This document shows positions 35,431 through 44,889 of a DNA stretch of 64,000 nt, piece after piece. The notes beneath the pieces were generated by a model. The model had not been told where the DNA came from, searched no databases, and saw only the letters and a program-made list of their open reading frames with translations. How positions within the stretch are numbered: the first letter of the stretch is position 1; each line of letters starts with the position of its first letter. The position numbers and the translations under genes were made by a program. Origin of the DNA: an uncultured Lachnospiraceae bacterium. Its GTDB lineage: Bacteria > Bacillota > Clostridia > Lachnospirales > Lachnospiraceae. Location of the stretch: the NCBI GenBank assembly GCA_910588955.1, contig CAJURQ010000016.1, positions 1 through 64,000 of the forward strand. Reading direction: 5' to 3'.

Positions 35431-36828
35431 TCAGGAGACAATATTCTGCAGCCAGACGCCTTTTTTCACCAGCACGAATCCAATCACGCACTTGATCCAG
35501 TCACCCATCTGCACGAAGGCGTAGACTGCGATCACGGGCAGTGTTGTGTAGCGGCTCAAAAGAAAGGCGATCACTACGCTGACACACCAGATGAACACGC
35601 TGTCAAAGAGGAAGGTGATAATTGTTTTACCGCCGGATCGCAGGGTAAAATAGGAAGCATGAAGAAAGGCGTTCTGCGGCATAAAGACGGCGGTAAGCAT
35701 AATGAAATAGGTGGCAAGCGTCCGCGCCTCGTCGTTTGTGTTGTAGAGGAGCGGGAAAAACTGTGCCAGCAAAAGCATAACGGCGGCAATAATAACACAA
35801 CTGAAAACAGAGAAAGCGATCATCTTATTATCCGTATCCCGCGCCTCTTTCATTTTACCTGCGCCGAGAAGCTGTCCGACAATGATAGCCACGGATTCGC
35901 CCAACGCAATAAACACGATGTTAAATACATTGTTGATCGTGTTGGATATATTGAGTGCGGCGATCACGTTTAAGCCCCGGACGGAATAGCATTGTGTCAG
36001 CATAGCCGTGCCTGCCGCCCAGAGTGTTTCATTTAAAAGAAGCGGCATACCTTTGGTTATAATTTTTATCATCAGTGAGCCGGGAACTTTCAACGTGCTG
36101 TAAAGTCCCTGAACGAAAGCATTTTCCTGTGCATGGCGGTGTGTGTGAATCAATACGATGCCGCATTCGACAAAGCGGGAAATAATCGTGGCGATTGCCG
36201 CGCCCTGCACACCCAAAGCCGGTGCGCCGAATTTACCGTATATTAATATGTAGTTCAGAATCAAGTTGACAAAGACGGCGATCACTCCCGCCTTCATGGG
36301 CAGGATCGTCTGCCCGCATTCCCGCAGTGTGCTGGAATAGACTTGAACCAGCATAAAAGGGAGCAGACCGGGGAGCATGATCAGAAGATATTCTTTGCCG
36401 TAGCGCAGGGTAGCGGCAGCGCTCTCCACTGTGCCGTCTCCCTGTAGATAGAATGTGATCAGCGGATCGCCTGCCACAAGCAGGAGGATCACCGTACATA
36501 TGGTAATCAAAGAAACCATCCATATCTTAAATCGGACGGTTTGGCGGACGCCTTCCTGATTTTTCTGCCCAAAGTACTGCGCGGTAAAAATACCTGCGCC
36601 GGACACCCCTCCGAACAGGCAGAGATTATAGACAAAAAGAAGCTGGTTTACAATGGCAACGCCGGACATTTGTTCCGTGCCGATCTGCCCAATCATAATG
36701 TTGTCCAAAAGGCTCACGAAATTTGTGATACCGTTTTGGATCATAATGGGAACGGCGATGGCGAGAATCATCTTGTAAAAGCTCTTGTCTCCGATGAACT
36801 TGTGCCGTGTTTTTTCTAAGAGTCTCAT
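35431..36828 (-). CDS. MATE-family efflux transporter
   Basis: A 465-residue inner-membrane protein with about twelve hydrophobic segments. MATE motifs visible are AVPIMIQNGITNFVSLLDNIMIG (start at AVPIMIQNGI), VAIVNQLLFVYNLCLFG, GAGIFTAQYFGQKN, and in the second half ALGESVAIIVGQLLGAGKM. It should export cationic drugs or metabolites by Na+ or H+ antiport; its real substrate cannot be told. The length is normal for the family. The ribosome binding site before the ATG at 36828 is weak (GGTGG close to the start). Its 3' end faces the repeat array. Confidence 0.9.
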   Translation of the reverse strand: MRLLEKTRHKFIGDKSFYKMILAIAVPIMIQNGITNFVSLLDNIMIGQIGTEQMSGVAIVNQLLFVYNLCLFGGVSGAGIFTAQYFGQKNQEGVRQTVRFKIWMVSLITICTVILLLVAGDPLITFYLQGDGTVESAAATLRYGKEYLLIMLPGLLPFMLVQVYSSTLRECGQTILPMKAGVIAVFVNLILNYILIYGKFGAPALGVQGAAIATIISRFVECGIVLIHTHRHAQENAFVQGLYSTLKVPGSLMIKIITKGMPLLLNETLWAAGTAMLTQCYSVRGLNVIAALNISNTINNVFNIVFIALGESVAIIVGQLLGAGKMKEARDTDNKMIAFSVFSCVIIAAVMLLLAQFFPLLYNTNDEARTLATYFIMLTAVFMPQNAFLHASYFTLRSGGKTIITFLFDSVFIWCVSVVIAFLLSRYTTLPVIAVYAFVQMGDWIKCVIGFVLVKKGVWLQNIVS

Positions 36829-37025
36829 TCCACCATTCTACAGTATTCGCGGGGCGGATGCAACTTGTTTTTAAGGGTTTTTGAATGTGGTAAAGGTTTG
36901 AAAAAATAAACAATATGTTTAATATACAGAAAATTCCGGCTTGCCATTATGTGAATGATGAAATATGATGAAATAAGCAAAAACCATGAGCGATAAGTGG
37001 GAAAGCGCGGAAGGAGAAGACGTAA

Positions 37026-37358
37026 ATGGAACTTCAAAGTTTAACAAATTGTGAAAAGCTGGTAATGAAGACAGTGTGGGATGCGGAGCGGGAGCTGGAA
37101 CTGGCGGATATCACACAGAGAGTAAATGAGCTATATGATAAGGAGTGGAAACCGCAGACAGTTTCCACTTTTTTAGCGAGGCTTGTCAAAAAGGGATATT
37201 TAAAGCATTACAGGAAGGGGCGGGTATTTTACTATCAGATACTGATCCCGCAAAAAGATTATCTGGGAGAGATGGCGGGGCAGTTTTTAGAATTTTGGAA
37301 GCGGGAAAATGTAGATATTTTTCTGGCGGCATTGGAGAAACGATCCGCGGCTGGCTGA
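37026..37358 (+). CDS. BlaI/MecI/CopY-family transcriptional repressor
   Basis: A 110-residue winged-helix regulator. The segments LTNCEKLVMKTVWDAERELE, WKPQTVSTFLARLVKKGYL and HYRKGRVFYYQIL are typical of penicillinase repressors. AAGGAG precedes the ATG. The usual partner, a BlaR1-type M56 membrane peptidase, is not encoded next to it; the following gene is map. It may respond to another signal or act on distant targets. Confidence 0.88.
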   Translation: MELQSLTNCEKLVMKTVWDAERELELADITQRVNELYDKEWKPQTVSTFLARLVKKGYLKHYRKGRVFYYQILIPQKDYLGEMAGQFLEFWKRENVDIFLAALEKRSAAG

Positions 37359-37413
37359 CCGGGAATTGTGTTCGCGGTGGTGCGTAATACCCCTCCCATT
37401 TTTCACTCCGATG

Positions 37414-37422
37414 TGCTACAAT
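37414..37422 (+). promoter_or_regulatory. Extended -10 promoter candidate for map
   Basis: TGCTACAAT (TGn plus TACAAT) lies 33 bp before the map ATG. No clear -35 box accompanies it. Confidence 0.4.
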
Positions 37423-37454
37423 AGGTAGGGTTAAGGAAACGGAGATGACATACT

Positions 37455-38327
37455 ATGAAAAAATTGGGCAGAAACGACGCCTGTTGGTGCGGCAGCGGCA
37501 AGAAATACAAGGCGTGCCATATGGCGATGGATGAAAAAATTGAGAGCATCGAACTGCAGGGGCATATCGTTCCGCGGCATGATATCCTGAAGACGCCGGA
37601 ACAGCTTGAGGGCATCCGGGAGAGCAGCAAACTGAATATTGCTATTCTCGATGAGATTGAGCGACGGATTCATATCGGCATGAGTACCGAGGAGATTGAT
37701 AAGATTGTCTGCGATATGACGAAGGAGATGGGAGGCATCGCCGCGCCTCTTGGCTACGAGGGATTCCCGAAGAGCGTCTGCACTTCCATCAATGAGGTGG
37801 TGTGCCACGGTATTCCAGACGAGAACCGGCTGTTAAAGGACGGCGACATCGTAAATGTGGACGTTTCTACTATATATAACGGGTACTTTTCAGACTCTTC
37901 GCGCATGTTTATGCTGGGGAATGTGCCGGAGGAGACGCAGAAACTTGTGCGGGTGGCAAGAGAGTGTATCGACGTGGGGCTGGCGCAGGTGAAACCGTGG
38001 AACTTTCTCGGGGACATGGCGCAGGCGATCAACGATCACGCGAAGCAGAACGGCTATTCCATCGTGAGGGAGATTGGCGGGCACGGTATCGGGCTGGAAT
38101 TTCACGAAGAGCCTTTTGTCAGCTATGTGACCCCCAAAGGCACGGAAATGCTGATGGTGCCGGGAATGGTCTTCACCATTGAGCCGATGGTAAATATGGG
38201 GAAGGCGGATATTTACATCGACGACGAGGACGGCTGGACGGTCTACACCGAGGACGGCAAGCCCTCCGCCCAGTGGGAGGTCACGCTGGCGGTGACGGAG
38301 GACGGTTATGAGATATTAACATATTGA
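37455..38327 (+). CDS. map: Type I methionyl aminopeptidase with N-terminal SEC-C motif
   Basis: A 290-residue enzyme that removes the initiator methionine from new proteins. The N-terminus holds a SEC-C zinc motif (GRNDACWCGSGKKYKACH), a common clostridial addition. The catalytic pita-bread domain has GYEGFPKSVCTSINEVVCHG, then metal-ligand regions VNVDVSTIYNGYFSDSSR, GGHGIGLEFHEEP, FTIEPMVNMG and AQWEVTLAVTEDG. The domains are complete. The start is fixed by GGAGATG upstream and by the SEC-C motif beginning directly after it. Confidence 0.96.
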   Translation: MKKLGRNDACWCGSGKKYKACHMAMDEKIESIELQGHIVPRHDILKTPEQLEGIRESSKLNIAILDEIERRIHIGMSTEEIDKIVCDMTKEMGGIAAPLGYEGFPKSVCTSINEVVCHGIPDENRLLKDGDIVNVDVSTIYNGYFSDSSRMFMLGNVPEETQKLVRVARECIDVGLAQVKPWNFLGDMAQAINDHAKQNGYSIVREIGGHGIGLEFHEEPFVSYVTPKGTEMLMVPGMVFTIEPMVNMGKADIYIDDEDGWTVYTEDGKPSAQWEVTLAVTEDGYEILTY

Positions 38328-38392
38328 GGCGGAAACGTTTCTTGTAAGAATTTGATGGAGAATACGGCAAACGTTATTTCGTTTGGAGAGGT

Positions 38393-38436
38393 AAAAGCCC
38401 GAATGCATCAGGATTACAGGTGCATCCGGGCTTTTT
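38393..38436 (+). terminator. Terminator after map
   Basis: AAAAGCCCGaATGCA pairs with TGCATcCGGGCTTTT (one A-C mismatch), followed by T. The rest of the 38328-38676 gap holds an AAACGTTT palindrome (38333-38340), which may be a catabolite-type operator, and no gene or clear promoter. Confidence 0.85.
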
Positions 38437-38676
38437 CACGTTAAAAAACTTGTGCAATATTCCGGTATTGTAAATGAGAATGACATCTGGTAAGGTAATC
38501 ATACAATCTTTGGAAAGACTAAAGTATACTTTATTCCGTACATTTTATATTCTTTGAATTTCTATGTACGGGTCTGCGGCGGGTCGCCGGATATTCCAAC
38601 AGAAAAGACGAAAAAGATTGGAGACGTCAAGGCACATTGAAAAAAGAAAGGATTAAAAAGGAGGTACGGGAAAATT

Positions 38677-39669
38677 ATGCGCGAATTTATGACAAAGGTG
38701 TCAGATTATTTGAACGAGTGGCGGGAAGATCCGGAAAAGGAGGACGAAACATTACCGCGGTTCATCATTATTGCAGTGGGCGTTGCAGCGGCAGCGGGTA
38801 TCTTAATGCTTTTGTGGTGGGGGTACGGTGTGCAGGAGAAAAAGCGGGAGGAAGCCGCCGCGAAGGCGCGGGAACTGCAGGAAGCGCAGCAAATGCAGGA
38901 CGCACAGGACGCGCTTGCCCTGCAGGATGCACAGGGGCTTGTGACTACCACCTATGAGGAAAAAATGCAGGAATATATGTCACGGGATTCCGGGGAAGAG
39001 CTGCGGCAGGAATACCTCACGAATACAAATTCCTTATCGGAGAAAGTGAAGGAACTGCAGGAAGCGCTGGAACAGGTGCAGAGGGAGGTGACGGAGATTC
39101 TCAGAGAATACCGGGAAGGCAGTTCGACGTCCTCTGAAAAAGTGACGGAAAAACTCACGGTGTTGGAAAAGGAAACCAAGACTGTTGCGGAGAGTGTCAA
39201 AACGCTGGAGGGTAAATTGACAAGCTTATCGGATGTGGTGCAGACGATTGATCGGGAAAAGATACCCGCAATTCAGGGACAGATCGGAGAGCTCCGGGTG
39301 GAATTGGGACAGGTGCGATCCGATGTGTCGGGGGTCTGTGATAAAATCAAGGAACTTCGGCGGGAGGACGAAAAGCTTTGGAATAAACTTTCCAAAGTGG
39401 AAGAGCGCCTAAAGACGACCGTAAATGAGAATTTAGACGATCTGGATGAACGACTGGACGGACTTGGAAAGGATATGGATAGTCTGGAAAAGGAACTCAG
39501 GAAAGCGTTGGAGGAAATGCAGAAAAACAATGAGGAAATGAACCGGAAACTGGATGAAAAGCTGGATAAGCAGATGGATGCTCTCTCGTCGGAAGCGCTC
39601 TCCTACCGCTACGAGGAGCAGACGAACACGCTCTATCTGATGCCGGGGCAGAATAAATCCGACAAGTAG
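38677..39669 (+). CDS. Membrane-anchored coiled-coil protein of unknown function
   Basis: A 330-residue protein. A short charged N-terminus (MREFMTKVSDYLNEWREDPE) precedes one membrane helix (about 28-49, FIIIAVGVAAAAGILMLLWW). From about residue 55 to 310 there is an almost continuous coiled coil rich in Glu, Lys, Leu and Gln, ending in a short globular tail (YRYEEQTNTLYLMPGQ). AAGGAGG precedes the ATG. Two secreted-protein genes follow at 12 bp and with an overlap, so the three form an operon. The topology suggests an extracellular stalk or spacer. The family is not recognised; 'chromosome segregation SMC-like' would be a mere coiled-coil match. Confidence 0.8.
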   Translation: MREFMTKVSDYLNEWREDPEKEDETLPRFIIIAVGVAAAAGILMLLWWGYGVQEKKREEAAAKARELQEAQQMQDAQDALALQDAQGLVTTTYEEKMQEYMSRDSGEELRQEYLTNTNSLSEKVKELQEALEQVQREVTEILREYREGSSTSSEKVTEKLTVLEKETKTVAESVKTLEGKLTSLSDVVQTIDREKIPAIQGQIGELRVELGQVRSDVSGVCDKIKELRREDEKLWNKLSKVEERLKTTVNENLDDLDERLDGLGKDMDSLEKELRKALEEMQKNNEEMNRKLDEKLDKQMDALSSEALSYRYEEQTNTLYLMPGQNKSDK

Positions 39670-39681
39670 GGGAGGAACGAT

Positions 39682-40746
39682 ATGGAGTGCGAAAAAGGCA
39701 ATAGAAAAAATAATGTCACATGGAAAAGAAAAAGGATTGCGGCGGTATTATTGGCATTGACCTTCGGGCTGTGCGCCGCTGCGCCGACGATGCGAACCGA
39801 AGCTTCGCAGGCGGCGGGTTATTCCTTGGCACAGGCTGGGCTGTCTTCCGGGGGCAGTCTGGTCTACCGGGAGGCGGACAAAGGCGCACATATATATACG
39901 GCGGATTTTCTTCTCCTGCAAGACAGGCTGGATACGATTCCCGATACGGTGTTTGAACCCGGCTGTTACACGCATACCCACCGGTGGGAGTATCTCGATA
40001 TAAACGGGCAGACGCACAGGAGGCACTGCGGCGCCTGTGGCACTGCGTTTGATCTGGTGTGCGCGCACAGGGCAGTACGCCGTGAAAGCTGCTCTCTTAT
40101 TCATGATGGCGCAGAGTACCCCGGCATACGCTATACCTGCGTCTGCGGATACCAATGGGAGCGGGAGGAAGCGCATACGTTGTTCTTTGAGGCGGTGGAT
40201 GAAAACGGGCACAGAAGCGGATGTCGACTGGACGTTACAGGATTCTGCCCGGGATATGAACCGCTCACAGAGGAACATTATGCTTACTGTTACGAACCCT
40301 GCGAAGATGGCTTGCATCATGAAAAAATATGCATGGATTGTGGGTATCGGAGTGAGGAGGCGTGCTGTTTCAACCTTTCGGACACGGATGACGATGGGGA
40401 GAACGACAGCGGAGAAGGCGTCGGTGAGGCTGACGGCGGGGATAGCGGCAGTGGCGGACGCTGCTGGTGCGGCAATGCGGAAAAGCCGGACGCAGGAACG
40501 GAAGAAGAAAATACAGGCGCGGAAACCGGAGACGAACGCCCGAACCCGGAGGAAGAGGGAAAAAATGAAAGCCCGGGAGAAGGGATGGAAACGGAAAATC
40601 CGGATAAGGAGTCAGGAGACGAGAATCCGGACGCAGGAAAAGAAAGTGAAAATGCGGATGAAAATCCGGGAGAACGGGAGACACCGACGGATGAGAATGA
40701 AGCAGAAAATGAGAATGTAGAACAGGGAGGCGGATATGAGGAATAG
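39682..40746 (+). CDS. Secreted Cys/His-rich protein with acidic tail, unknown function
   Basis: A 354-residue secreted protein. A signal peptide (about 1-40, LLALTFGLCAAAPTMRTEAS) is followed by a short motif, IYTADFLLLQDRLDTI, shared with the next gene product. A Cys/His-rich region (about 95-230) comes next, with HTHRWEYLDINGQTHRRHCG, CACGT-type CxxC pairs (CGACG, CVCG, CMDCG) that look like zinc ribbons. The last 120 residues are a low-complexity Glu/Asn/Gly/Asp tail, as in wall-spanning or secreted linkers. No sortase motif is visible. GGGGAGG precedes the ATG, and its 3' end overlaps the next start. The family is not recognised. Confidence 0.78.
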   Translation: MECEKGNRKNNVTWKRKRIAAVLLALTFGLCAAAPTMRTEASQAAGYSLAQAGLSSGGSLVYREADKGAHIYTADFLLLQDRLDTIPDTVFEPGCYTHTHRWEYLDINGQTHRRHCGACGTAFDLVCAHRAVRRESCSLIHDGAEYPGIRYTCVCGYQWEREEAHTLFFEAVDENGHRSGCRLDVTGFCPGYEPLTEEHYAYCYEPCEDGLHHEKICMDCGYRSEEACCFNLSDTDDDGENDSGEGVGEADGGDSGSGGRCWCGNAEKPDAGTEEENTGAETGDERPNPEEEGKNESPGEGMETENPDKESGDENPDAGKESENADENPGERETPTDENEAENENVEQGGGYEE

Positions 40747-41650
40747 AATTTTATCAATGATAATGGCAGTAACCATGATGGTCAGTGCGTGTATGGCGGC
40801 AACGGCGGCGGAGAACCCTTCTGCCACGAAAGCGGATCTGCGATCTGAGGGAGCAATCCGCTACTCCGGCGGGGAGGGGAATGTGATTATTGACTCGGCG
40901 GATTTTTATACGCTGGCGGATCGGCTGGATCTGTTTAAGGTGCGGGCAGTCAAACAGTTGGGGGTTATGAGCACCTATCTGACACGCTCCGGCGGAGACG
41001 TGGCAATGACAAGCGCGGAGGGGGTTTATGCGGTACACAAAAAACCGCAGTCCGGGGAGGAGGCTGACCCGCTTTCGCTGGATTTTGCGACCATTCTGGA
41101 GGGAATTGCGGTAAGCCAGAGCATCCCGTCAGATCCGACCGCTTACGGATTCCCTGCCGGAACGACTCTCTACAAAAAAGCGGACGGAACGCTCAGCACA
41201 AGCGCGTCGGACGGGGCAGAACCGATCGGCATTCAGCCGGCATCCGCCGAAAACCTGTCCGCCGGGACGGCGGCATGGGTCAATGGAGAGCTAAAGCTCG
41301 GCACCGGAGCGGACATAGCGAAAACGCTGGAGGAGGCATTCAAGGCACAGGAGGGAAACGGGGGAGACAGCCTTAGGCAGCAATCGATTTCCGGCGAATA
41401 CACGCTTCCGGAAGATGTGCCGGCAGCCTTTGCCTATGTGGTCACAACGGCATATGGCACCGATGGCGTCGATGGCAATCACGCCGGCGCAGATCCTGTA
41501 TTGACGGTGAGCAGCTGCAAAAATCTCACCAGGCTTTTCGGACGCAAATATGCCAGAAACGGATTTAATGTGCGGGTAGGGCTCTATTATTTGACAGGAT
41601 TGCCCGCCGGTACGACGATAAAGGGCAGCAGCGGTATTCTTTTTTATTAG
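40736..41650 (+). CDS. Secreted protein of unknown function
   Basis: A 304-residue secreted protein with a clear signal peptide (MRNRILSMIMAVTMMVSACM, cut near AATAAEN). The first mature part has NVIIDSADFYTLADRLDLFK, which aligns with IYTADFLLLQDRLDTI of the preceding gene and suggests a shared domain. The remainder is Ala/Gly/Ser/Thr-rich with few Cys, and ends in GSSGILFY. It starts inside the preceding gene with GGGAGG upstream, so it is translationally coupled. The C-terminus has no anchor motif. It might be a pilin-like or structural subunit; this is speculation. Confidence 0.78.
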   Translation: MRNRILSMIMAVTMMVSACMAATAAENPSATKADLRSEGAIRYSGGEGNVIIDSADFYTLADRLDLFKVRAVKQLGVMSTYLTRSGGDVAMTSAEGVYAVHKKPQSGEEADPLSLDFATILEGIAVSQSIPSDPTAYGFPAGTTLYKKADGTLSTSASDGAEPIGIQPASAENLSAGTAAWVNGELKLGTGADIAKTLEEAFKAQEGNGGDSLRQQSISGEYTLPEDVPAAFAYVVTTAYGTDGVDGNHAGADPVLTVSSCKNLTRLFGRKYARNGFNVRVGLYYLTGLPAGTTIKGSSGILFY

Positions 41651-41686
41651 CCGCCTGCACTGTTATTCGGAAAACCCTTGCGGGAA

Positions 41687-41715
41687 TTGACAATCACGCC
41701 CCTTTACGATAGACT
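41687..41715 (+). promoter_or_regulatory. metG promoter
   Basis: TTGACA (41687-41692) and TAGACT (41710-41715) with 17-bp spacing, 35 bp before the metG ATG. Confidence 0.7.
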
Positions 41716-41750
41716 TTATCAATAGAAGTAATGAGGAAAGGAAGCGTGTC

Positions 41751-43772
41751 ATGAATAAGGGAAAATATTATATTACGACGGCGATTGCCTACACCTCCGG
41801 CACTCCCCATATCGGCAACAGCTATGAGATTGTGCTGGCGGACAGCATCGCCCGCTTTAAGAGAAAAGACGGCTATGACGTATTTTTCCAGACAGGTACG
41901 GACGAGCACGGGCAAAAGATTGAGCTAAAGGCACAGGAGACGGGTGTTACGCCGAAAGCCTATGTAGATAAGGTGGCGGGGGAAATTCGGCGGATCTGCG
42001 ATTCGTTAGATACTTCCTACGATAAATTTATTCGCACCACCGACGATTTTCACGAAAAACAGGTACAGAAGATTTTTAAGAAGCTTTACGAGCAGGGGGA
42101 TATCTATAAGGGAGCTTATGAAGGGCTTTACTGCACCCCCTGCGAGTCCTTCTGGACAGAGTCGCAGCTTGTGGACGGAAAATGTCCCGACTGCGGCAGA
42201 GAGGTGAAACCGGCAAAGGAAGAAGCCTATTTCTTTAAGATGAGCAAGTACGCGGACAAGCTGATCGCGCACATCAACGAGCACCCGGAGTTTATCCAGC
42301 CGGTGTCCCGCAAGAATGAAATGATGAACAATTTCCTTCTGCCGGGCTTACAGGACCTGTGCGTATCCAGAACCTCCTTTAAATGGGGGATTCCCGTGGA
42401 TTTTGACGACAGACATGTGGTTTACGTGTGGCTGGACGCATTGACCAACTATATTACCGGAATCGGCTACGACGCGGAGGGCGAAAGCACCGACCAGTAT
42501 AAGAAACTTTGGCCTGCCGATCTGCATCTGATCGGAAAGGATATTATCCGCTTCCATACGATCTACTGGCCTATCTTTCTGATGGCGCTGGGAGAGCCGC
42601 TGCCGAAGCAGGTGTTCGGGCATCCTTGGCTTTTGCAGGGAGACGGCAAGATGAGCAAATCCAAGGGAAATGTGATTTACGCGGATGATTTGATTCGCTT
42701 TTTCGGCGTGGACGCGGTGCGGTACTTTGTTCTGCATGAGATGCCTTTTGAGAATGACGGCGTGATTACTTGGGATCTGATGGTGGAGCGCATGAATTCC
42801 GATCTGGCAAACACGCTGGGAAATCTGGTGAACCGCACCATTTCCATGAGCAACAAATACTTCGGAGGCGTGGTGGAAAATAAAAAGACGGGCGTGGACG
42901 CGGGCGCGGAGGATGTGGATGCCGATCTGTTCCGCGTTCTGACAGACACTTACAGCCGTGTTGTGGGGAAGATGGATGACCTGCGGGTGGCGGACGCGAT
43001 CACGGAGATCTTTGCGCTTTTCAAGCGCAGCAACAAATATATTGATGAAACTATGCCTTGGGCGCTTGCGAAAGACGAGACGAAAAAGGACAGGCTGGCG
43101 ACGGTGCTCTACAATCTCTCAAACGCAATTATGGTGGGCGCTTCCCTTTTAGAGCCTTATATGCCGGAAACCGCGAAGCGGATTTCCGAGCAGATGAATG
43201 CGCCGCTGATCGACTTTGCGATATTGGAAAAATGCGCCGCTGACCGGGATACCGCTACGGCATCGACACTCTATCCCTCCGGCACACAGGTGACGCAGAC
43301 ACCGGAAATCCTTTTCGCAAGACAGGATCTCGCAGAGGTGATGGAGAAGGTGGAAGCTATGTTTGCCGAAAGAAAGATGGCGGCGGGCGAGGACGCTGAG
43401 GGGGATTCAGGTATGGATGAAAAATTTGTGGAACTTGAGCCTAAGGCGGAGATAACCTACGATGACTTTGATAAATGCCAGTTTCAGGTAGGGCTGGTAC
43501 TCTCCTGCGAGGAAGTGCCAAAGTCCAAAAAACTTTTGAAATTTAGGATACAGGTGGGCGGCGGCACAAGACAGATTCTTTCGGGGATCAAGCAGTATTA
43601 TAAGCCGGAGGAACTGATCGGGAAACGCGTCATGGTGCTTGTAAATCTGAAACCCAGAGAGATTGCGGGAGAAATGTCGGAGGGAATGATACTGAGCGCG
43701 GCTGACGAGGACGGAAACCTCGCCGTTATGACGCCGGAGCGGTTTATGCCCGCAGGTGCAGAGATTTGTTGA
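41751..43772 (+). CDS. metG: Methionyl-tRNA synthetase
   Basis: A 673-residue class I aminoacyl-tRNA synthetase. The HIGH-type signature is TPHIGNSYEIVLADSIAR, the zinc knuckle is CTPCESFWTESQ with CPDCGREV, and the KMSKS loop is GDGKMSKSKGNV. An anticodon-binding helical domain follows. The C-terminus carries the Trbp111-like tRNA-binding/dimerisation domain (FDKCQFQVGLVLSCEEVP, KRVMVLVNLKPREIAG). All catalytic parts are complete. GGAAAGGAAG lies before the ATG. Confidence 0.97.
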   Translation: MNKGKYYITTAIAYTSGTPHIGNSYEIVLADSIARFKRKDGYDVFFQTGTDEHGQKIELKAQETGVTPKAYVDKVAGEIRRICDSLDTSYDKFIRTTDDFHEKQVQKIFKKLYEQGDIYKGAYEGLYCTPCESFWTESQLVDGKCPDCGREVKPAKEEAYFFKMSKYADKLIAHINEHPEFIQPVSRKNEMMNNFLLPGLQDLCVSRTSFKWGIPVDFDDRHVVYVWLDALTNYITGIGYDAEGESTDQYKKLWPADLHLIGKDIIRFHTIYWPIFLMALGEPLPKQVFGHPWLLQGDGKMSKSKGNVIYADDLIRFFGVDAVRYFVLHEMPFENDGVITWDLMVERMNSDLANTLGNLVNRTISMSNKYFGGVVENKKTGVDAGAEDVDADLFRVLTDTYSRVVGKMDDLRVADAITEIFALFKRSNKYIDETMPWALAKDETKKDRLATVLYNLSNAIMVGASLLEPYMPETAKRISEQMNAPLIDFAILEKCAADRDTATASTLYPSGTQVTQTPEILFARQDLAEVMEKVEAMFAERKMAAGEDAEGDSGMDEKFVELEPKAEITYDDFDKCQFQVGLVLSCEEVPKSKKLLKFRIQVGGGTRQILSGIKQYYKPEELIGKRVMVLVNLKPREIAGEMSEGMILSAADEDGNLAVMTPERFMPAGAEIC

Positions 43773-43885
43773 TTGATGTAGAGCTTATGGGAAAGCCGGG
43801 AGTTATCCGGCTGTGAGATGTTGGAAATTGCGGACGCTGCCTCAGGCAGACTGTGATTTCGGGCAGATTGGAAATAGGGAGAAAC

Positions 43886-44824
43886 ATGATAGAAAAAGAG
43901 GAATTTTACTTTGGCTCTCGGGACGGCGAACATAAGCTTCATGCGGTTAAGTGGCTTCCGGAGACAGAGAAACCGATCTGCGTTTTGCAGATCGTACACG
44001 GCATGTCGGAGTATATCGGACGCTACGAGGATTTTGCGAGGTATCTTGCCGGAAAGGGCATTCTCGTGGTGGGCGACGATCACTTAGGGCACGGTCTTTC
44101 CGTGAAGGACGGCGAAATCAGGGGCTATTTTTGCAAGGAAGACGCTGCTACCGTGCTGGTGAGGGACGAGCACAGGCTGAAAAAGATGATGCAGGAGCAG
44201 TACCCCGGCATTCCCTATATTATTCTGGGGCACAGCATGGGATCCTTTATCCTGCGCAACTATCTGATGCGCTACGGAAACGGGATTGACGGGGCAGTCA
44301 TTATGGGAACCGGTATGCAGCCCAAGCGCGCGGTGCGTCTCGGCTGGCTGCAGGCGTCCTTCCTGAGCACGGTTCTCGGCTCTAAATATGTGTGCAAAGG
44401 CATGGACAAAGCGCTCTTTGGCGTTTATAATCTGAAATTCCAAGCCGGTCCTGAGGATTCCGGTCATTGGGTCAGCGTGAATCCGGAGAACGTGAAAGCG
44501 TTCCGGTCAGACCCGCTTTGTAATTTCGTCTTTACCGCCAACGGATTTCAGACGCTGATGCGCCTGATCCTGAACTTGTACGACGAGAAAAAGCTGGCGC
44601 AGATGCCGAAACACCTGCCCGTTCTGTTTGTATCGGGGCAGGAAGACCCGGTGGGTGATTTTGGGAAAGGAGTGGAGAAAGTCTTCCATTCCTTTGAGGC
44701 GCTGGGCATGGAGCACGTGCAGTTAAAACTCTATCCCGGCGATCGGCACGAAATACTGAACGAGGCGGACAGGCAGGACGTTTACGGGGATATTTACCGG
44801 TTTATATTGCAAAACGTTACATGA
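43886..44824 (+). CDS. Alpha/beta hydrolase, lysophospholipase/monoacylglycerol lipase type
   Basis: A 312-residue cytoplasmic hydrolase of the serine-aminopeptidase/monoglyceride-lipase group. The nucleophile elbow is GHSMGSFILR, the acid lies in VSGQEDPVGDFG and the catalytic His in GDRHEILNE; the oxyanion region is QIVHGMSEYIGRY. ATG 43886 is preferred with AGGGAG upstream; the GTG at 43853 lacks a site. The substrate is probably an ester such as a lysophospholipid or monoacylglycerol, by family resemblance. There is no signal peptide. Confidence 0.88.
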   Translation: MIEKEEFYFGSRDGEHKLHAVKWLPETEKPICVLQIVHGMSEYIGRYEDFARYLAGKGILVVGDDHLGHGLSVKDGEIRGYFCKEDAATVLVRDEHRLKKMMQEQYPGIPYIILGHSMGSFILRNYLMRYGNGIDGAVIMGTGMQPKRAVRLGWLQASFLSTVLGSKYVCKGMDKALFGVYNLKFQAGPEDSGHWVSVNPENVKAFRSDPLCNFVFTANGFQTLMRLILNLYDEKKLAQMPKHLPVLFVSGQEDPVGDFGKGVEKVFHSFEALGMEHVQLKLYPGDRHEILNEADRQDVYGDIYRFILQNVT

Positions 44825-44889
44825 TTGCGGCGCTGCGCCCGGAATTTGACGAAACACCCCGGCATAAACGTCTTGAAATGGAGTGAAAC

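Noticed and set aside
40037..40720. Arg/Lys-rich frame inside the Cys/His-rich secreted protein gene
   Set aside because: It is a +1 shadow of the acidic tail, with no start signals; the annotated frame has a signal peptide and overlaps the next start correctly.
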